Shown here: positions 1 through 7,166 of the stretch, piece after piece
Numbering within the stretch: position 1 is the stretch's first letter
How the letters are laid out: every line of letters starts with the position of its first letter
Assembly (NCBI GenBank): GCA_900548765.1
Contig: URLU01000013.1
Coordinates: 1 to 20,634 of the forward strand
Length of the DNA: 20,634 nt
Reading direction: 5' to 3'
Source: an uncultured Lachnobacterium sp.
GTDB taxonomy: Bacteria; Bacillota; Clostridia; Lachnospirales; Lachnospiraceae
Position numbers and translations under genes: made by a program
Notes under the pieces: generated by a model
Databases searched by the model: none
Told to the model about the DNA's origin: nothing
What the model saw: the letters and a program-made list of their open reading frames with translations, nothing else

Positions 1-56
1 TTCTATGAAACTTTTGTAATACTAGGCTTACGCTTGTTTCATCAGACTTATTTATG

Positions 57-70
57 TTAGCTTTAACTAA
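57..70. promoter_or_regulatory. DtxR-type operator in an outward promoter
   Basis: TTAG-CTTTAA-CTAA is an exact TTAG-N6-CTAA dyad, the same motif that is arrayed at the DtxR-family gene promoter at 3054-3126. It begins about 10 bp downstream of the -10 box of a leftward promoter, over the expected transcription start. That is a repressor position. I infer that the metalloregulator encoded at 2643-3032 controls a gene starting left of the window. Confidence 0.55.
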
Positions 71-79
71 TTCATTTGA

Positions 80-107
80 ATTATAGCATACCTTTCTCTG
101 TTGGCAA
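80..107 (-). promoter_or_regulatory. Leftward promoter reading out of the window
   Basis: On the minus strand there is TTGCCA (102-107), a 16-bp spacer, and TATAAT (80-85) preceded by TGC, which is an extended -10. It lies after the terminator of the P-type ATPase gene and drives something beyond position 1. No start codon with an open frame is visible in the remaining 56 bases, so the gene itself is off the edge. Confidence 0.6.
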
Positions 108-118
108 GGGGAATATTA

Positions 119-148
119 AAAAAAGTGTGCCCCAAAGCACACTTTTTT
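119..148 (-). terminator. Rho-independent terminator of the fez-like operon
   Basis: Arms AAAGTGTGC and GCACACTTT flank a CCCAAA loop. On the minus strand the 3' arm runs into a tract of seven T. It lies 11 bp past the stop codon of the P-type ATPase gene and closes that transcript. Confidence 0.85.
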
Positions 149-158
149 ATCATGTCTA

Positions 159-2258
159 TTATAATTCCTGGTTATCTAAGAGATTTGTCATACTCTTTAC
201 CCCTGTCAAAATGGTTGAACCATTGTGCAGGAGCGCAGAGCTTGATGGTGACATAATACCGCTTAAGCCTAAAGCAATTAATGTAGAGTTAAAGCCTATG
301 ACAAATCTGTAGTTGCTATGGATTCTATCCATAAGGGCAGCACTGATTTTTCTCATAGTTACAAGTCTCATGAGATTGTCTGTGGAAATGGTAATATCCG
401 CAATCTCTCGTGCAATTGCTGCTCCTGCCTCGATTGCCACTCCTACATCTGCCTCTGAAAGCGCAGGGGAATCATTGACACCATCACCTATCATGATGAC
501 CTTGTGTCCAAGCTCTCTCTGCCTCCTTACATAAGATGCCTTATCCTCCGGCAGTACCTCTGCGTAAAACTCATCGATACCGATTTTTGCTGCGACAGCT
601 CTGGCTGTCTTTAGATTGTCACCGGTCATCATGCAGATATTCCTGATACCAAGCCTATGAAGCTCCTTCATCACAAGGGCAGCCTCATCCCTGACTGGGT
701 CAAAAATACATAAGACTGCTGTGAGCATGCCGTCTATTGCCAGATATATTCTTGAATACTCAGGCTTTATAGCGTCAAGCCTGTCCTTTTCATCTGCCGG
801 AATCTGACAGCCCTCATCCTCTATTACGAAGTGATAGCTTCCGATTACAACCTTTTTCTCTCCAATGTAGCTGCTTACACCATGGGCTACTATGTACTCA
901 ACCTTTGAATGAAGCTCCTCATGGCTTAAGTTCTTTTCCTTGGCTCCATCTACTATTGCATTTGCAACAGAATGTGGATAATGCTCCTCAAGGCAGGCTG
1001 CCACTCTTAACATCTCATCCGGGTCTTGACCACCAAAGGTGATAACCTCCATGAGCTTTGGTGCAGCATAGGTCAATGTACCGGTCTTGTCAAAGACTAT
1101 CGTATCAGCCTCTGCCACAGCCTCCATGAACTTGCCGCCCTTTATTGATATGCCGTATTCTCTTGCCTCCCGGATTGCTGAGAGCACTGATAATGGCATA
1201 GACAGCTTCATGGCACATGAGTAGTCAACCATAAGGAAGGATAATGCCTTGGTCACATTTCTGGTAAAGAGATATGTAAGTCCAAAGCCTGCAAGGCTGT
1301 ATGGTACGAGAGAATCAGCCAGACGGTATGCCTTTGCCTCAGTGTTTGACTTAAGCTTCTCTGATTCCTCAATCATCTGGACAATCTTGTCGTATTTACC
1401 GCTTCCAGACTCCTTTGCGACCTCAACTATGCACTCGCCCTCTTCCACAACAGTTCCTGCATATACATAGCCATCTACTTTTTTCACAACAGGCTCAGAT
1501 TCGCCGGTCATGGTAGACTGGTTTACAGTCATCTCTCCACTTATTACCTTGCCATCAAGTGGGATAATGTCTGAGTTTCTAAGTACAATATGGTCTCCCT
1601 TCTTAACAGCGCTGACACTTACCTGGATTTCTCCCTCATCAGTGCTGAGCCATACCTTATCCACTTGAAGTGACATAGACCTAGCCAGATCACCTATGGA
1701 TTTCTTTCTTGTCCACTCCTCCAATATCTCTCCAGATTCAAGCAGGAACATAATCGATGATGCTGTTGCAAAATCCCTTCTTGCAAGAGATGCTGCAATA
1801 GCGATTCCATCCAGTGTCTCTACCTTAAGCCGTCCACTGGCCAGAGCCTTTGCCGCCTTTATGAGAAATGGCACGCTCTTAACTACCGTTCTCGCTATAG
1901 ATATTGGTGCAGGCAGGAAAACCTTGTACAGGTTATGCTTTAATACCTGCATAAGGAATTTTTCCTCATACTCCCTGTTAAGCTTTCTTCCGGTCTCCTC
2001 AGGCACCAGGGAAGTAACCGCCTCATCCTCCGGGTCATATGCTAAGAGCGCCTTCATCAGGCGCTCCTTATTATCAGCAGATGCTTTCCTAAAGTTTACA
2101 ACTGCATTGCCTGTCCTCTCGTCTACCGATGCATCCTTGACCTCAGGCAGACTTGCAATGTAATACTGTAACAAATCCGCATCTCTGTAAGACATATGTA
2201 TAAGGGGTGTCTTCATTCGTATCCTCTTTGGAGACTCATGTAAAACAACGCATCTCAT
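159..2258 (-). CDS. fezB: P1B-type metal ATPase, FezB-like (ferrosome iron pump)
   Basis: A 699-residue P-type ATPase of the heavy-metal class. Visible motifs: TGES at 251-254 (actuator), DKTGTLT at 390-396 with phosphorylated Asp390, and GDGVND at 591-596. The membrane metal site, CPC or similar in most P1B pumps, reads Y346-S347-C348-A-M-K, so Pro and the first Cys are missing. The nucleotide-domain HP motif is HYPHS (426-430). The N-terminus has no CxxC metal domain but a basic stretch (KRIRMK, 11-16). These traits fit the P1B-6 group that contains FezB, the pump that loads iron into ferrosomes. The gene starts 4 bp after a fezA-like gene (GAGGAAGAGG ribosome site) and ends at a terminator. 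It is full length. Alternative: an exporter of another divalent metal. Iron as substrate is inferred from family and context. Confidence 0.75.
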   Translation of the reverse strand: MRCVVLHESPKRIRMKTPLIHMSYRDADLLQYYIASLPEVKDASVDERTGNAVVNFRKASADNKERLMKALLAYDPEDEAVTSLVPEETGRKLNREYEEKFLMQVLKHNLYKVFLPAPISIARTVVKSVPFLIKAAKALASGRLKVETLDGIAIAASLARRDFATASSIMFLLESGEILEEWTRKKSIGDLARSMSLQVDKVWLSTDEGEIQVSVSAVKKGDHIVLRNSDIIPLDGKVISGEMTVNQSTMTGESEPVVKKVDGYVYAGTVVEEGECIVEVAKESGSGKYDKIVQMIEESEKLKSNTEAKAYRLADSLVPYSLAGFGLTYLFTRNVTKALSFLMVDYSCAMKLSMPLSVLSAIREAREYGISIKGGKFMEAVAEADTIVFDKTGTLTYAAPKLMEVITFGGQDPDEMLRVAACLEEHYPHSVANAIVDGAKEKNLSHEELHSKVEYIVAHGVSSYIGEKKVVIGSYHFVIEDEGCQIPADEKDRLDAIKPEYSRIYLAIDGMLTAVLCIFDPVRDEAALVMKELHRLGIRNICMMTGDNLKTARAVAAKIGIDEFYAEVLPEDKASYVRRQRELGHKVIMIGDGVNDSPALSEADVGVAIEAGAAIAREIADITISTDNLMRLVTMRKISAALMDRIHSNYRFVIGFNSTLIALGLSGIMSPSSSALLHNGSTILTGVKSMTNLLDNQEL

Positions 2259-2262
2259 ATAA

Positions 2263-2562
2263 TTATGCCTCTTCCTCTGCTTTCTGCTCGTACTCTTCTA
2301 CAATTGCTCTTGCAGCCGCTACTTTCTCCTCAGCAGCCTTCTCGTAACGCTTCTCGTTGATGTCCTTAGCGTCCTCGTAGATGTCACCACAGTTCTCCTT
2401 TACTGTAGCTGCTGTCTTCATAACACTGTCCTTACCTCTTAATACGGCTGCTGTGCAGTGTGTATATGCATTCTTTGCATCCTTGCTTGAAAGAATAGCG
2501 ATTCCTGCTGTACCAAAAAGTACTCCTCCTGCAAAGAGTCCAAGCTTCTTAATGTCGATCAT
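2263..2562 (-). CDS. fezA: Small membrane-anchored protein, DUF6110/FezA-like
   Basis: A 99-residue protein in three parts: a glycine-rich hydrophobic helix at about 7-24 (AGGVLFGTAGIAIL, with GxxxG-type spacing), a conserved-looking centre with Cys36 and Cys58 (SSKDAKNAYTHC at 25-36), and a highly charged Glu/Lys/Ala helix from about 60 to the end. I recognise the centre as the small-protein family listed as DUF6110, usually found next to metal P-type ATPases in Clostridia. In fez clusters a small membrane protein, FezA, is needed with FezB to form the organelle, and this gene sits 4 bp before the ATPase gene, so I assign that role. Direct FezA homology is inferred, not tested. It has a strong GGAGG ribosome site 8 bp before the ATG. 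Fez-specific function is less certain than the family call. Confidence 0.65.
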   Translation of the reverse strand: MIDIKKLGLFAGGVLFGTAGIAILSSKDAKNAYTHCTAAVLRGKDSVMKTAATVKENCGDIYEDAKDINEKRYEKAAEEKVAAARAIVEEYEQKAEEEA

Positions 2563-2602
2563 AATAATACCTCCGTTTTCTATAAGTTTTTCAGTGGTAT
2601 TT

Positions 2603-2656
2603 ATTGTACTCTCCTGTCGGAAAATGTCGTAGTTAATCTTTGTTAACTATAACTAA
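2603..2656 (-). promoter_or_regulatory. Candidate fezAB promoter with phased operator half-sites
   Basis: The 80-bp gap before fezA holds a -10-like TACAAT (2603-2608) and a weak -35-like ACGACA (2625-2630), 16 bp apart. Directly upstream, half-sites TTAA (2633-2636), TTAA (2643-2646) and CTAA (2653-2656) are spaced exactly 10 bp, degenerate forms of the TTAG-N6-CTAA dyad at the regulator promoter. The last two overlap the stop codon of the DtxR-family gene. The promoter boxes are weak, and fezAB may mainly be read from the regulator promoter. Confidence 0.4.
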
Positions 2657-3032
2657 CACCCTCCACAGACTCCAGATATTCCCGCATTTTCTCGTAGCTC
2701 TCCTCGGAAAGGACATGCTCTATCCTGCATGCATCCTCCTCAGCAGTTTCCCCACTTACACCTATTCTTTTCAGCCATTCTGAAAAAAACTCATGACGAT
2801 CATATATGCTCTGTGCTATATCTTTTCCCTTGTCAGTCAAAACTACACGCCATTCGTCACGTATGATACAGCCATCCTCCTCCAGCTTCTTTAATGCAAC
2901 ACTAACACTCGCCTTTGAATACCCCATCTGGTCTGCCACATCCGTAACACGACATGCACCATAACGGTTAGTTCGAATCAGTATTGCTTCCAGATAATCC
3001 TCCCTGGAGCTCTTTTTTTCTCTCCTATCCAT
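2643..3032 (-). CDS. DtxR/MntR-family metal-dependent repressor
   Basis: 129 residues, the short MntR-like form: winged helix (about 8-70; recognition helix near SKASVSVALKKLEEDG) plus metal-binding/dimerisation domain, without a C-terminal SH3 domain. Aligning by eye to DtxR and MntR gives the metal ligands D12, E15, H80, C102, E105 and H106 (motif ACRIEHVLS). Asp at the first position is MntR-like. Cys at 102 is DtxR-like (the MntR equivalent is Glu), so the site is a hybrid and the cognate metal, Fe(II) or Mn(II), cannot be read off. Its promoter carries an array of operator-like half-sites, which implies autoregulation. It is 80 bp upstream of fezAB on the same strand and is the obvious metal sensor for that operon. 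Start ATG with AGGGAAGGA upstream. Confidence 0.9.
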   Translation of the reverse strand: MDRREKKSSREDYLEAILIRTNRYGACRVTDVADQMGYSKASVSVALKKLEEDGCIIRDEWRVVLTDKGKDIAQSIYDRHEFFSEWLKRIGVSGETAEEDACRIEHVLSEESYEKMREYLESVEGVSYS

Positions 3033-3053
3033 GCTTGTGTCCTTCCCTTATTG

Positions 3054-3126
3054 TTAGTATATTCAATCTTTCGTTAGCTTTGTCTAATTGATTATACTAC
3101 TGTTAGGGTTAACTAACAAGTATTAG
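3054..3126. promoter_or_regulatory. Regulator promoter inside a phased TTAG/CTAA array
   Basis: Minus-strand promoter: TTGTTA (3114-3119), 17-bp spacer, TATAAT (3091-3096). A dyad TGTTAGGGTTAACTAACA (3101-3118) covers the -35 and spacer, and a second exact TTAG-N6-CTAA (3074-3087) covers the start of transcription. Further half-sites are TTAG at 3054, CAAT at 3064 and TTAG at 3123. Steps are 10 bp within each block, with one 19-bp step across the -10. The motif resembles the DtxR consensus. Repression by the encoded regulator is inferred. Confidence 0.75.
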
Positions 3127-3137
3127 TTTTAAAGATT

Positions 3138-3959
3138 TTAGCCTTTTACTCCACCTGCAACCAGACCATTTTGTATAAATCTCTGTAAGCACATGAATAC
3201 TATCATTATCGGCAGGGATGATACAACTGCTGCCGCTGAGAATAAAGTCCAATGTGCTGCAAACTGGTCACTGATAAATGATTGCAGTCCAAGTGCCAGA
3301 GTCATGCTCTTTGGTGTCTGTAAAAATATGGATGTGATAACGTACTCACTATAGGTTGCAATAAAAGAAAATAAAAATATTACGGCGAGCTGCGGCATAG
3401 CCAATGGCATTATTATTTTGTAAAAAACCTGAAACTGATTAGCTCCATCCACCATAGCTGCCTCATCAAGCTCCACAGGGAGCCCATCCATATATGATTT
3501 TAAAAGCCATATATTATAAGCACTTCCACCAGCTAACACAAAAATAAGTGCTATACTGTTATCAACCAATCCAAATTTGTAGATAAGTATATAGTAACCA
3601 GCTACTGCCATACTGTTTGGAAATACCTGAAGCACCAAGAGTGCCATAAGTCCATATTTCCTGCCCACGAATCTAAGTCTTGAAAAAGCATATGCAGCAA
3701 GAGAAGTCAGCACCAGCTGGATACAGGCTACTATGATACAGAATTTAAGTGAATTAAGAACCCACACTGTAAAATCAGTTTCTTTAAATAAAGTAACATA
3801 ATGCTCCAGACTTAATTTTTCTGGGAAAAGTGAAGCCAGAAAGAAACTGTCACCTGCTGAAAAGGATGACATAACAATCCAGACAACAGGGAACATAACC
3901 AAAACAATTACAATCCATATAAATATCCTGCTAAGCCATAAGGCACGTCTGTTTTTCAT
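3138..3959 (-). CDS. Sugar ABC transporter permease, MalG type
   Basis: A 273-residue inner-membrane permease of the carbohydrate uptake CUT1 class with six predicted membrane helices and the cytoplasmic EAA loop (DEAAMVDGANQFQVFYKI), which docks the ATPase. The C-terminus ends NGLVAGGVKG, typical for MalG proteins. The reading frame can be opened nine bases earlier at a TTG, but AGGAGG directly abuts that TTG and stands 9 bp before the ATG at 3959, so I take the ATG. It begins one base after the MalF-type stop. It pairs with that protein as the pore for galactan-derived oligosaccharides, judged from the GH53 gene upstream. No hairpin terminator is visible behind it, so some read-through into the metalloregulator gene is possible. 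Confidence 0.92.
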   Translation of the reverse strand: MKNRRALWLSRIFIWIVIVLVMFPVVWIVMSSFSAGDSFFLASLFPEKLSLEHYVTLFKETDFTVWVLNSLKFCIIVACIQLVLTSLAAYAFSRLRFVGRKYGLMALLVLQVFPNSMAVAGYYILIYKFGLVDNSIALIFVLAGGSAYNIWLLKSYMDGLPVELDEAAMVDGANQFQVFYKIIMPLAMPQLAVIFLFSFIATYSEYVITSIFLQTPKSMTLALGLQSFISDQFAAHWTLFSAAAVVSSLPIMIVFMCLQRFIQNGLVAGGVKG

Positions 3960-3960
3960 T

Positions 3961-4872
3961 CTAATCAACCTCCTTAAATGACCCTGATATGTGCATATTT
4001 ATAAGTGTAAATGTACCAACTATAATAAAAATCAACACACTGAAGGTTGCTGACAGCTCATATCTGTTAGACCAGGTAGTCATCTTATAGGTTGTACTCG
4101 CCAGTATATCTGTATATCCTGCAAACTGATTGTCAACCCTTGCAGGACCACCCTGTGTTATCATGTATATGTTTCCAAAGTTGTTAAAATTAGCGGCAAA
4201 AGAAGATATTACCAAGGGAATCGACAGCTTTGTAACCATAGGAAGAGTGATACTCTTAAAGCACTGGAATCTTGATGCTCCGTCCATCTTTGCAGCTTCG
4301 TAATATTCATTTGATATTGCCTGCAATCCACCAAGACATACATTCATCATATATGGAAATCCAAGCCAGATATTAACTATTATTAGTCCAATTCTCGCGC
4401 ATAATGGGTCTGTAAGCCATGGAACATTCCATGATATTCCCAGCATATGAAGCAGATTATTAATTCCACCATATTGCTCATTTAACAAGCCCTGCCATGC
4501 CAGAATAGCTATTGTTGCTGGAAGTGCCCATGGTACAATCAGAATCATTCTGTAAATTTTTGCTTCCTTCATATGTGGGTTATTTAACACAATTGCAAGT
4601 ATAAGTCCCAGGACATATGAGCCAAGTGTACTGAAAATTGCAAAGCATATAGTCCATCCAAGAACTGGAAAAAACACGTTCCTGATGCTGCCTGAAAAAA
4701 CAGTCTTATAATTTTCCAGTCCCACAAAGGTATAATCATCCAGATGATACATATTGTAATTTGTAAATGATAAAAACACTGTATATATAATAGGCAGACA
4801 GGTGACTATGAGTATCGATATCAATGCTGGTGATAAGTATGCATAGCCCATCGCATTATTCTTTTTTCTCAT
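3961..4872 (-). CDS. Sugar ABC transporter permease, MalF type
   Basis: A 303-residue CUT1 permease. The N-terminal helix (about 10-32, AYLSPALISILIVTCLPI) is followed by a short periplasm-side segment and five more helices. The EAA loop EAAKMDGASRFQCFKSITLP marks the ATPase contact. It lacks the large periplasmic domain of E. coli MalF, as usual in Firmicutes. Seven bases separate it from the binding-protein gene, and its own ribosome site is poor, so translational coupling is likely. It forms the heterodimeric channel with the MalG-type protein. No ATP-binding subunit is encoded in this operon, so a shared ATPase of the MsmX/MsmK kind must act in trans (known for many Firmicutes sugar importers, inferred here). 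Confidence 0.92.
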   Translation of the reverse strand: MRKKNNAMGYAYLSPALISILIVTCLPIIYTVFLSFTNYNMYHLDDYTFVGLENYKTVFSGSIRNVFFPVLGWTICFAIFSTLGSYVLGLILAIVLNNPHMKEAKIYRMILIVPWALPATIAILAWQGLLNEQYGGINNLLHMLGISWNVPWLTDPLCARIGLIIVNIWLGFPYMMNVCLGGLQAISNEYYEAAKMDGASRFQCFKSITLPMVTKLSIPLVISSFAANFNNFGNIYMITQGGPARVDNQFAGYTDILASTTYKMTTWSNRYELSATFSVLIFIIVGTFTLINMHISGSFKEVD

Positions 4873-4879
4873 ATCATCA

Positions 4880-6082
4880 CTACTTTCCCGAATCCATTAA
4901 TTTTATTGCCTCTTCAAGCTGAGCTACCATGTTCTTCGCTGCTTCCTCCGGAGTCTGCTCGCCCGACCACATTGACCTGATATTATTAGTATGTATTGTC
5001 CAGAGCTGTCCCATCTCAGACACAGTAGGCATAGGTTCTCCATTATTAATCTGTGCAATAAACGCCTGTGTATATTCATTATCCTGAATTGCATCAATAT
5101 TCTGATCAGACAGCTTTGCTGGTATTCTGTCACCAGCCTCATACATATCCACAGCTCCATTGTCAATCAGATATTTTATAAACTGCCATGCTGCATCCTG
5201 TTTTTCACTGCTGTTGCTGACAAAGCTCACCTGTGTACCAACTGGGGTGACAAAATTTTCGCCATTAAAGGTTGGCATCTCAGTGATTCCAAATGATACT
5301 CCTGCTGATTCAAAACCGTCAATGTCCCAAGGTCCGCCAATGTAGTATGCACATTTTCCATTCTGGAAATTGCTTCTTGCAATGTCAGCTGTAACATCCG
5401 CTGTAATAAGATTGTACTTGTTGCACAAATCATCTATAAATTGATATGCCTGTATGGCTCCATCATTTGAAAGTCCTATATCTGTTGTATCATAGGCTCC
5501 ATCCTGATAGTTAAAAATATAACCTCCACAAGCTCTCACAAATCCCAAATCATAATAAATACTGGTAGCATCAAACTGTACGCCTCCATCATTTGATGCC
5601 TCTTCTACCAGTTCCTCCCATGTATCAGGAACTTCAGTCACCATGTCCATGTTGTAAAATAAGGCTGTAGTCTCCACAGAAAGAGGTGCTGCATATCTGG
5701 TTCCATCTACATAGCATGCCTGAATTGCAGCATCTGAAAAATCGCTGTCTGCATACAAATCATCTGGAACGGATGCTGTCAAATCAGCATTTACATAGTC
5801 TGCCAGCTGGTCGTTAGGAATACCAACTACAGCATCTGGTCCGGATGCACTTTTAACAGCCTGTGCAAACTGCTGCACTGATGGTGACTGATGTATAACC
5901 TCCACCTCATAGCCATTTTGTTCTCCCCATTCGTCCGCATATTTTTGAATTGTATCTGCTTCAACGCTCATATTCGTCCAGACAGTAAGCTTTGTGTCAG
6001 AACCACTACTGCCACAGCCTGTCATTCCTCCTGCAAGCATTGTCACTAAAAATGCTCCTATTATAATTGTTCTTTTCTTCAT
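4880..6082 (-). CDS. Extracellular sugar-binding lipoprotein of ABC importer
   Basis: A 400-residue solute-binding protein, family 1 (MalE-like). It has a lipoprotein signal (MKKRTIIIGAFLVTMLAGG) with a Cys23 lipobox (MTGC) and a Gly/Ser-rich linker. The mature part shows the family pattern: KLTVWTNMSVEADTIQKYAD near the N-terminus, and C-terminal GEQTPEEAAKNMVAQLEEAIK. Aromatic residues are plentiful in the middle (YIFNYQDG, YYIGGPWD), as expected for sugar stacking. It lies between the galactanase and the two permeases. The likely ligand is beta-1,4-galacto-oligosaccharide, from context only. Start ATG with GAGG 8 bp upstream, 10 bp after the galactanase stop. Confidence 0.93.
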   Translation of the reverse strand: MKKRTIIIGAFLVTMLAGGMTGCGSSGSDTKLTVWTNMSVEADTIQKYADEWGEQNGYEVEVIHQSPSVQQFAQAVKSASGPDAVVGIPNDQLADYVNADLTASVPDDLYADSDFSDAAIQACYVDGTRYAAPLSVETTALFYNMDMVTEVPDTWEELVEEASNDGGVQFDATSIYYDLGFVRACGGYIFNYQDGAYDTTDIGLSNDGAIQAYQFIDDLCNKYNLITADVTADIARSNFQNGKCAYYIGGPWDIDGFESAGVSFGITEMPTFNGENFVTPVGTQVSFVSNSSEKQDAAWQFIKYLIDNGAVDMYEAGDRIPAKLSDQNIDAIQDNEYTQAFIAQINNGEPMPTVSEMGQLWTIHTNNIRSMWSGEQTPEEAAKNMVAQLEEAIKLMDSGK

Positions 6083-6092
6083 AAAATCAACC

Positions 6093-7166
6093 TCACATAT
6101 TTTTCATATCTAGCAGAGCCAAATTTGCATTTCCATTTTCATCAAATAAGGTCATATTCGCAGCTGCGTTTCCAGCTTCCATTTTATCCTTCATATACCT
6201 GGTGCCACTTTTGCTCGCCCATGTGCAGTTGGGAATCGGTATCCATGCCGGCTCCCAATAAAACACTCCGATTCCCCGATTATTTTTTATGCTTCTTACC
6301 GCATTAAATAAATCTCCAAGAAATTTTTTCTGTCCTTCCTGTGTTGCCGGATATCCGGTCTCCTGCTCATGCTCCTTTGAGTATACAATTCCCTTACAGC
6401 CAAAAGTCTCAAGCGTATACCCTATAGATGTTTCCGCCACCATGACATCCTTATCATATCTGCTGCTTATGTCATTCATATTCTGTGTCAAAAGCTCTAT
6501 GCTTCCATTCCAATGTGGATAGTATGACATTCCTATGACATCAAAATCAAGATTATATGGTTTAATCCGGTCAAACCATTTTCTATACATGGCATTGTCT
6601 GTTCCAAAATCCAGATGTAGTACTATTTTTGAATCGGGGCACTCTTCACGCGCCCCCTTTATTCCCGCCTTCAAAAGCTTCACCATGGACTCGGTCTCCT
6701 CTATGCGGCCATCCGGCCACAGCAAGCCCTTTGTTATTTCATTTCCAACCTGTATCATGGCAGGAGACATTTTATGATTTTTTAGTGCCTTCAATGTATC
6801 TACCGTATGCAGATATACAGCTGTTTCCAGTGCTTCTCCTGTCAGGTTCTTCCACGCCTTTGGCTTCACCTGCTTTGCAGGGTCTGCCCAGAAATCACTA
6901 TAGTGAAAATCTAATAGGAAGTCCATGTTATTTTGCACTGTTCTTTTTGCAATCTCAATGGTTGTTTCCAAATCATTTCCACCACCACCATATGAATTGC
7001 CATTTTCATCATATGGGTCTGTCCAGATTCTGATTCTTACCATATTAGTTCCACACTGCTTCAATATCTGAAACAAGTCAGCCTGTTTTCCGTTAATCCT
7101 ATAGACGGCTCCATTTTCTTCCAGTTCCTTTACCATGGAGACATCCATTCCTTTTATAAATTCCAT
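6093..7166 (-). CDS. GH53 endo-beta-1,4-galactanase without a signal peptide
   Basis: 357 residues covering the whole GH53 barrel. It starts FIKGMDVSMVKELE, as mature family members do, then NMVRIRIWTDPYD (41-53) and LLDFHYSDFWADPAKQ (84-99). The general acid/base is Glu143 in VGNE and the nucleophile Glu245 in VAETSIGYT. FYWEPAWIP (302-310) closes the sugar site. GH53 enzymes cut beta-1,4-galactan side chains of pectin. There is no signal peptide: the first residue is at the edge of the catalytic domain. The start codon overlaps the stop of the upstream lipoprotein as TAATG. AAGGAG lies 5 bp before the ATG, so separate translation in the cytoplasm is plausible. The alternative is that the two genes are one secreted enzyme split by a one-base change. 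Confidence 0.93.
   Translation of the reverse strand: MEFIKGMDVSMVKELEENGAVYRINGKQADLFQILKQCGTNMVRIRIWTDPYDENGNSYGGGGNDLETTIEIAKRTVQNNMDFLLDFHYSDFWADPAKQVKPKAWKNLTGEALETAVYLHTVDTLKALKNHKMSPAMIQVGNEITKGLLWPDGRIEETESMVKLLKAGIKGAREECPDSKIVLHLDFGTDNAMYRKWFDRIKPYNLDFDVIGMSYYPHWNGSIELLTQNMNDISSRYDKDVMVAETSIGYTLETFGCKGIVYSKEHEQETGYPATQEGQKKFLGDLFNAVRSIKNNRGIGVFYWEPAWIPIPNCTWASKSGTRYMKDKMEAGNAAANMTLFDENGNANLALLDMKNM

Noticed and set aside
5..42. ATGAAAC/GTTTCAT inverted repeat with inner GTAA/TTAC pairs in the presumed leader at the left edge, as a riboswitch or leader hairpin
   Set aside because: The stem is short and interrupted, matches no class I recognise, and the downstream gene is not in view.
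76..534. Plus-strand open frames opposite the end of the P-type ATPase gene
   Set aside because: They lie across a terminator and the antisense strand of a strongly coding gene, and show no recognisable domain or ribosome site.
3959..3968. TTG start of the MalG-type permease that overlaps the MalF stop
   Set aside because: AGGAGG directly touches the TTG, leaving no spacing; the ATG at 3959 has a 9-bp spacing.
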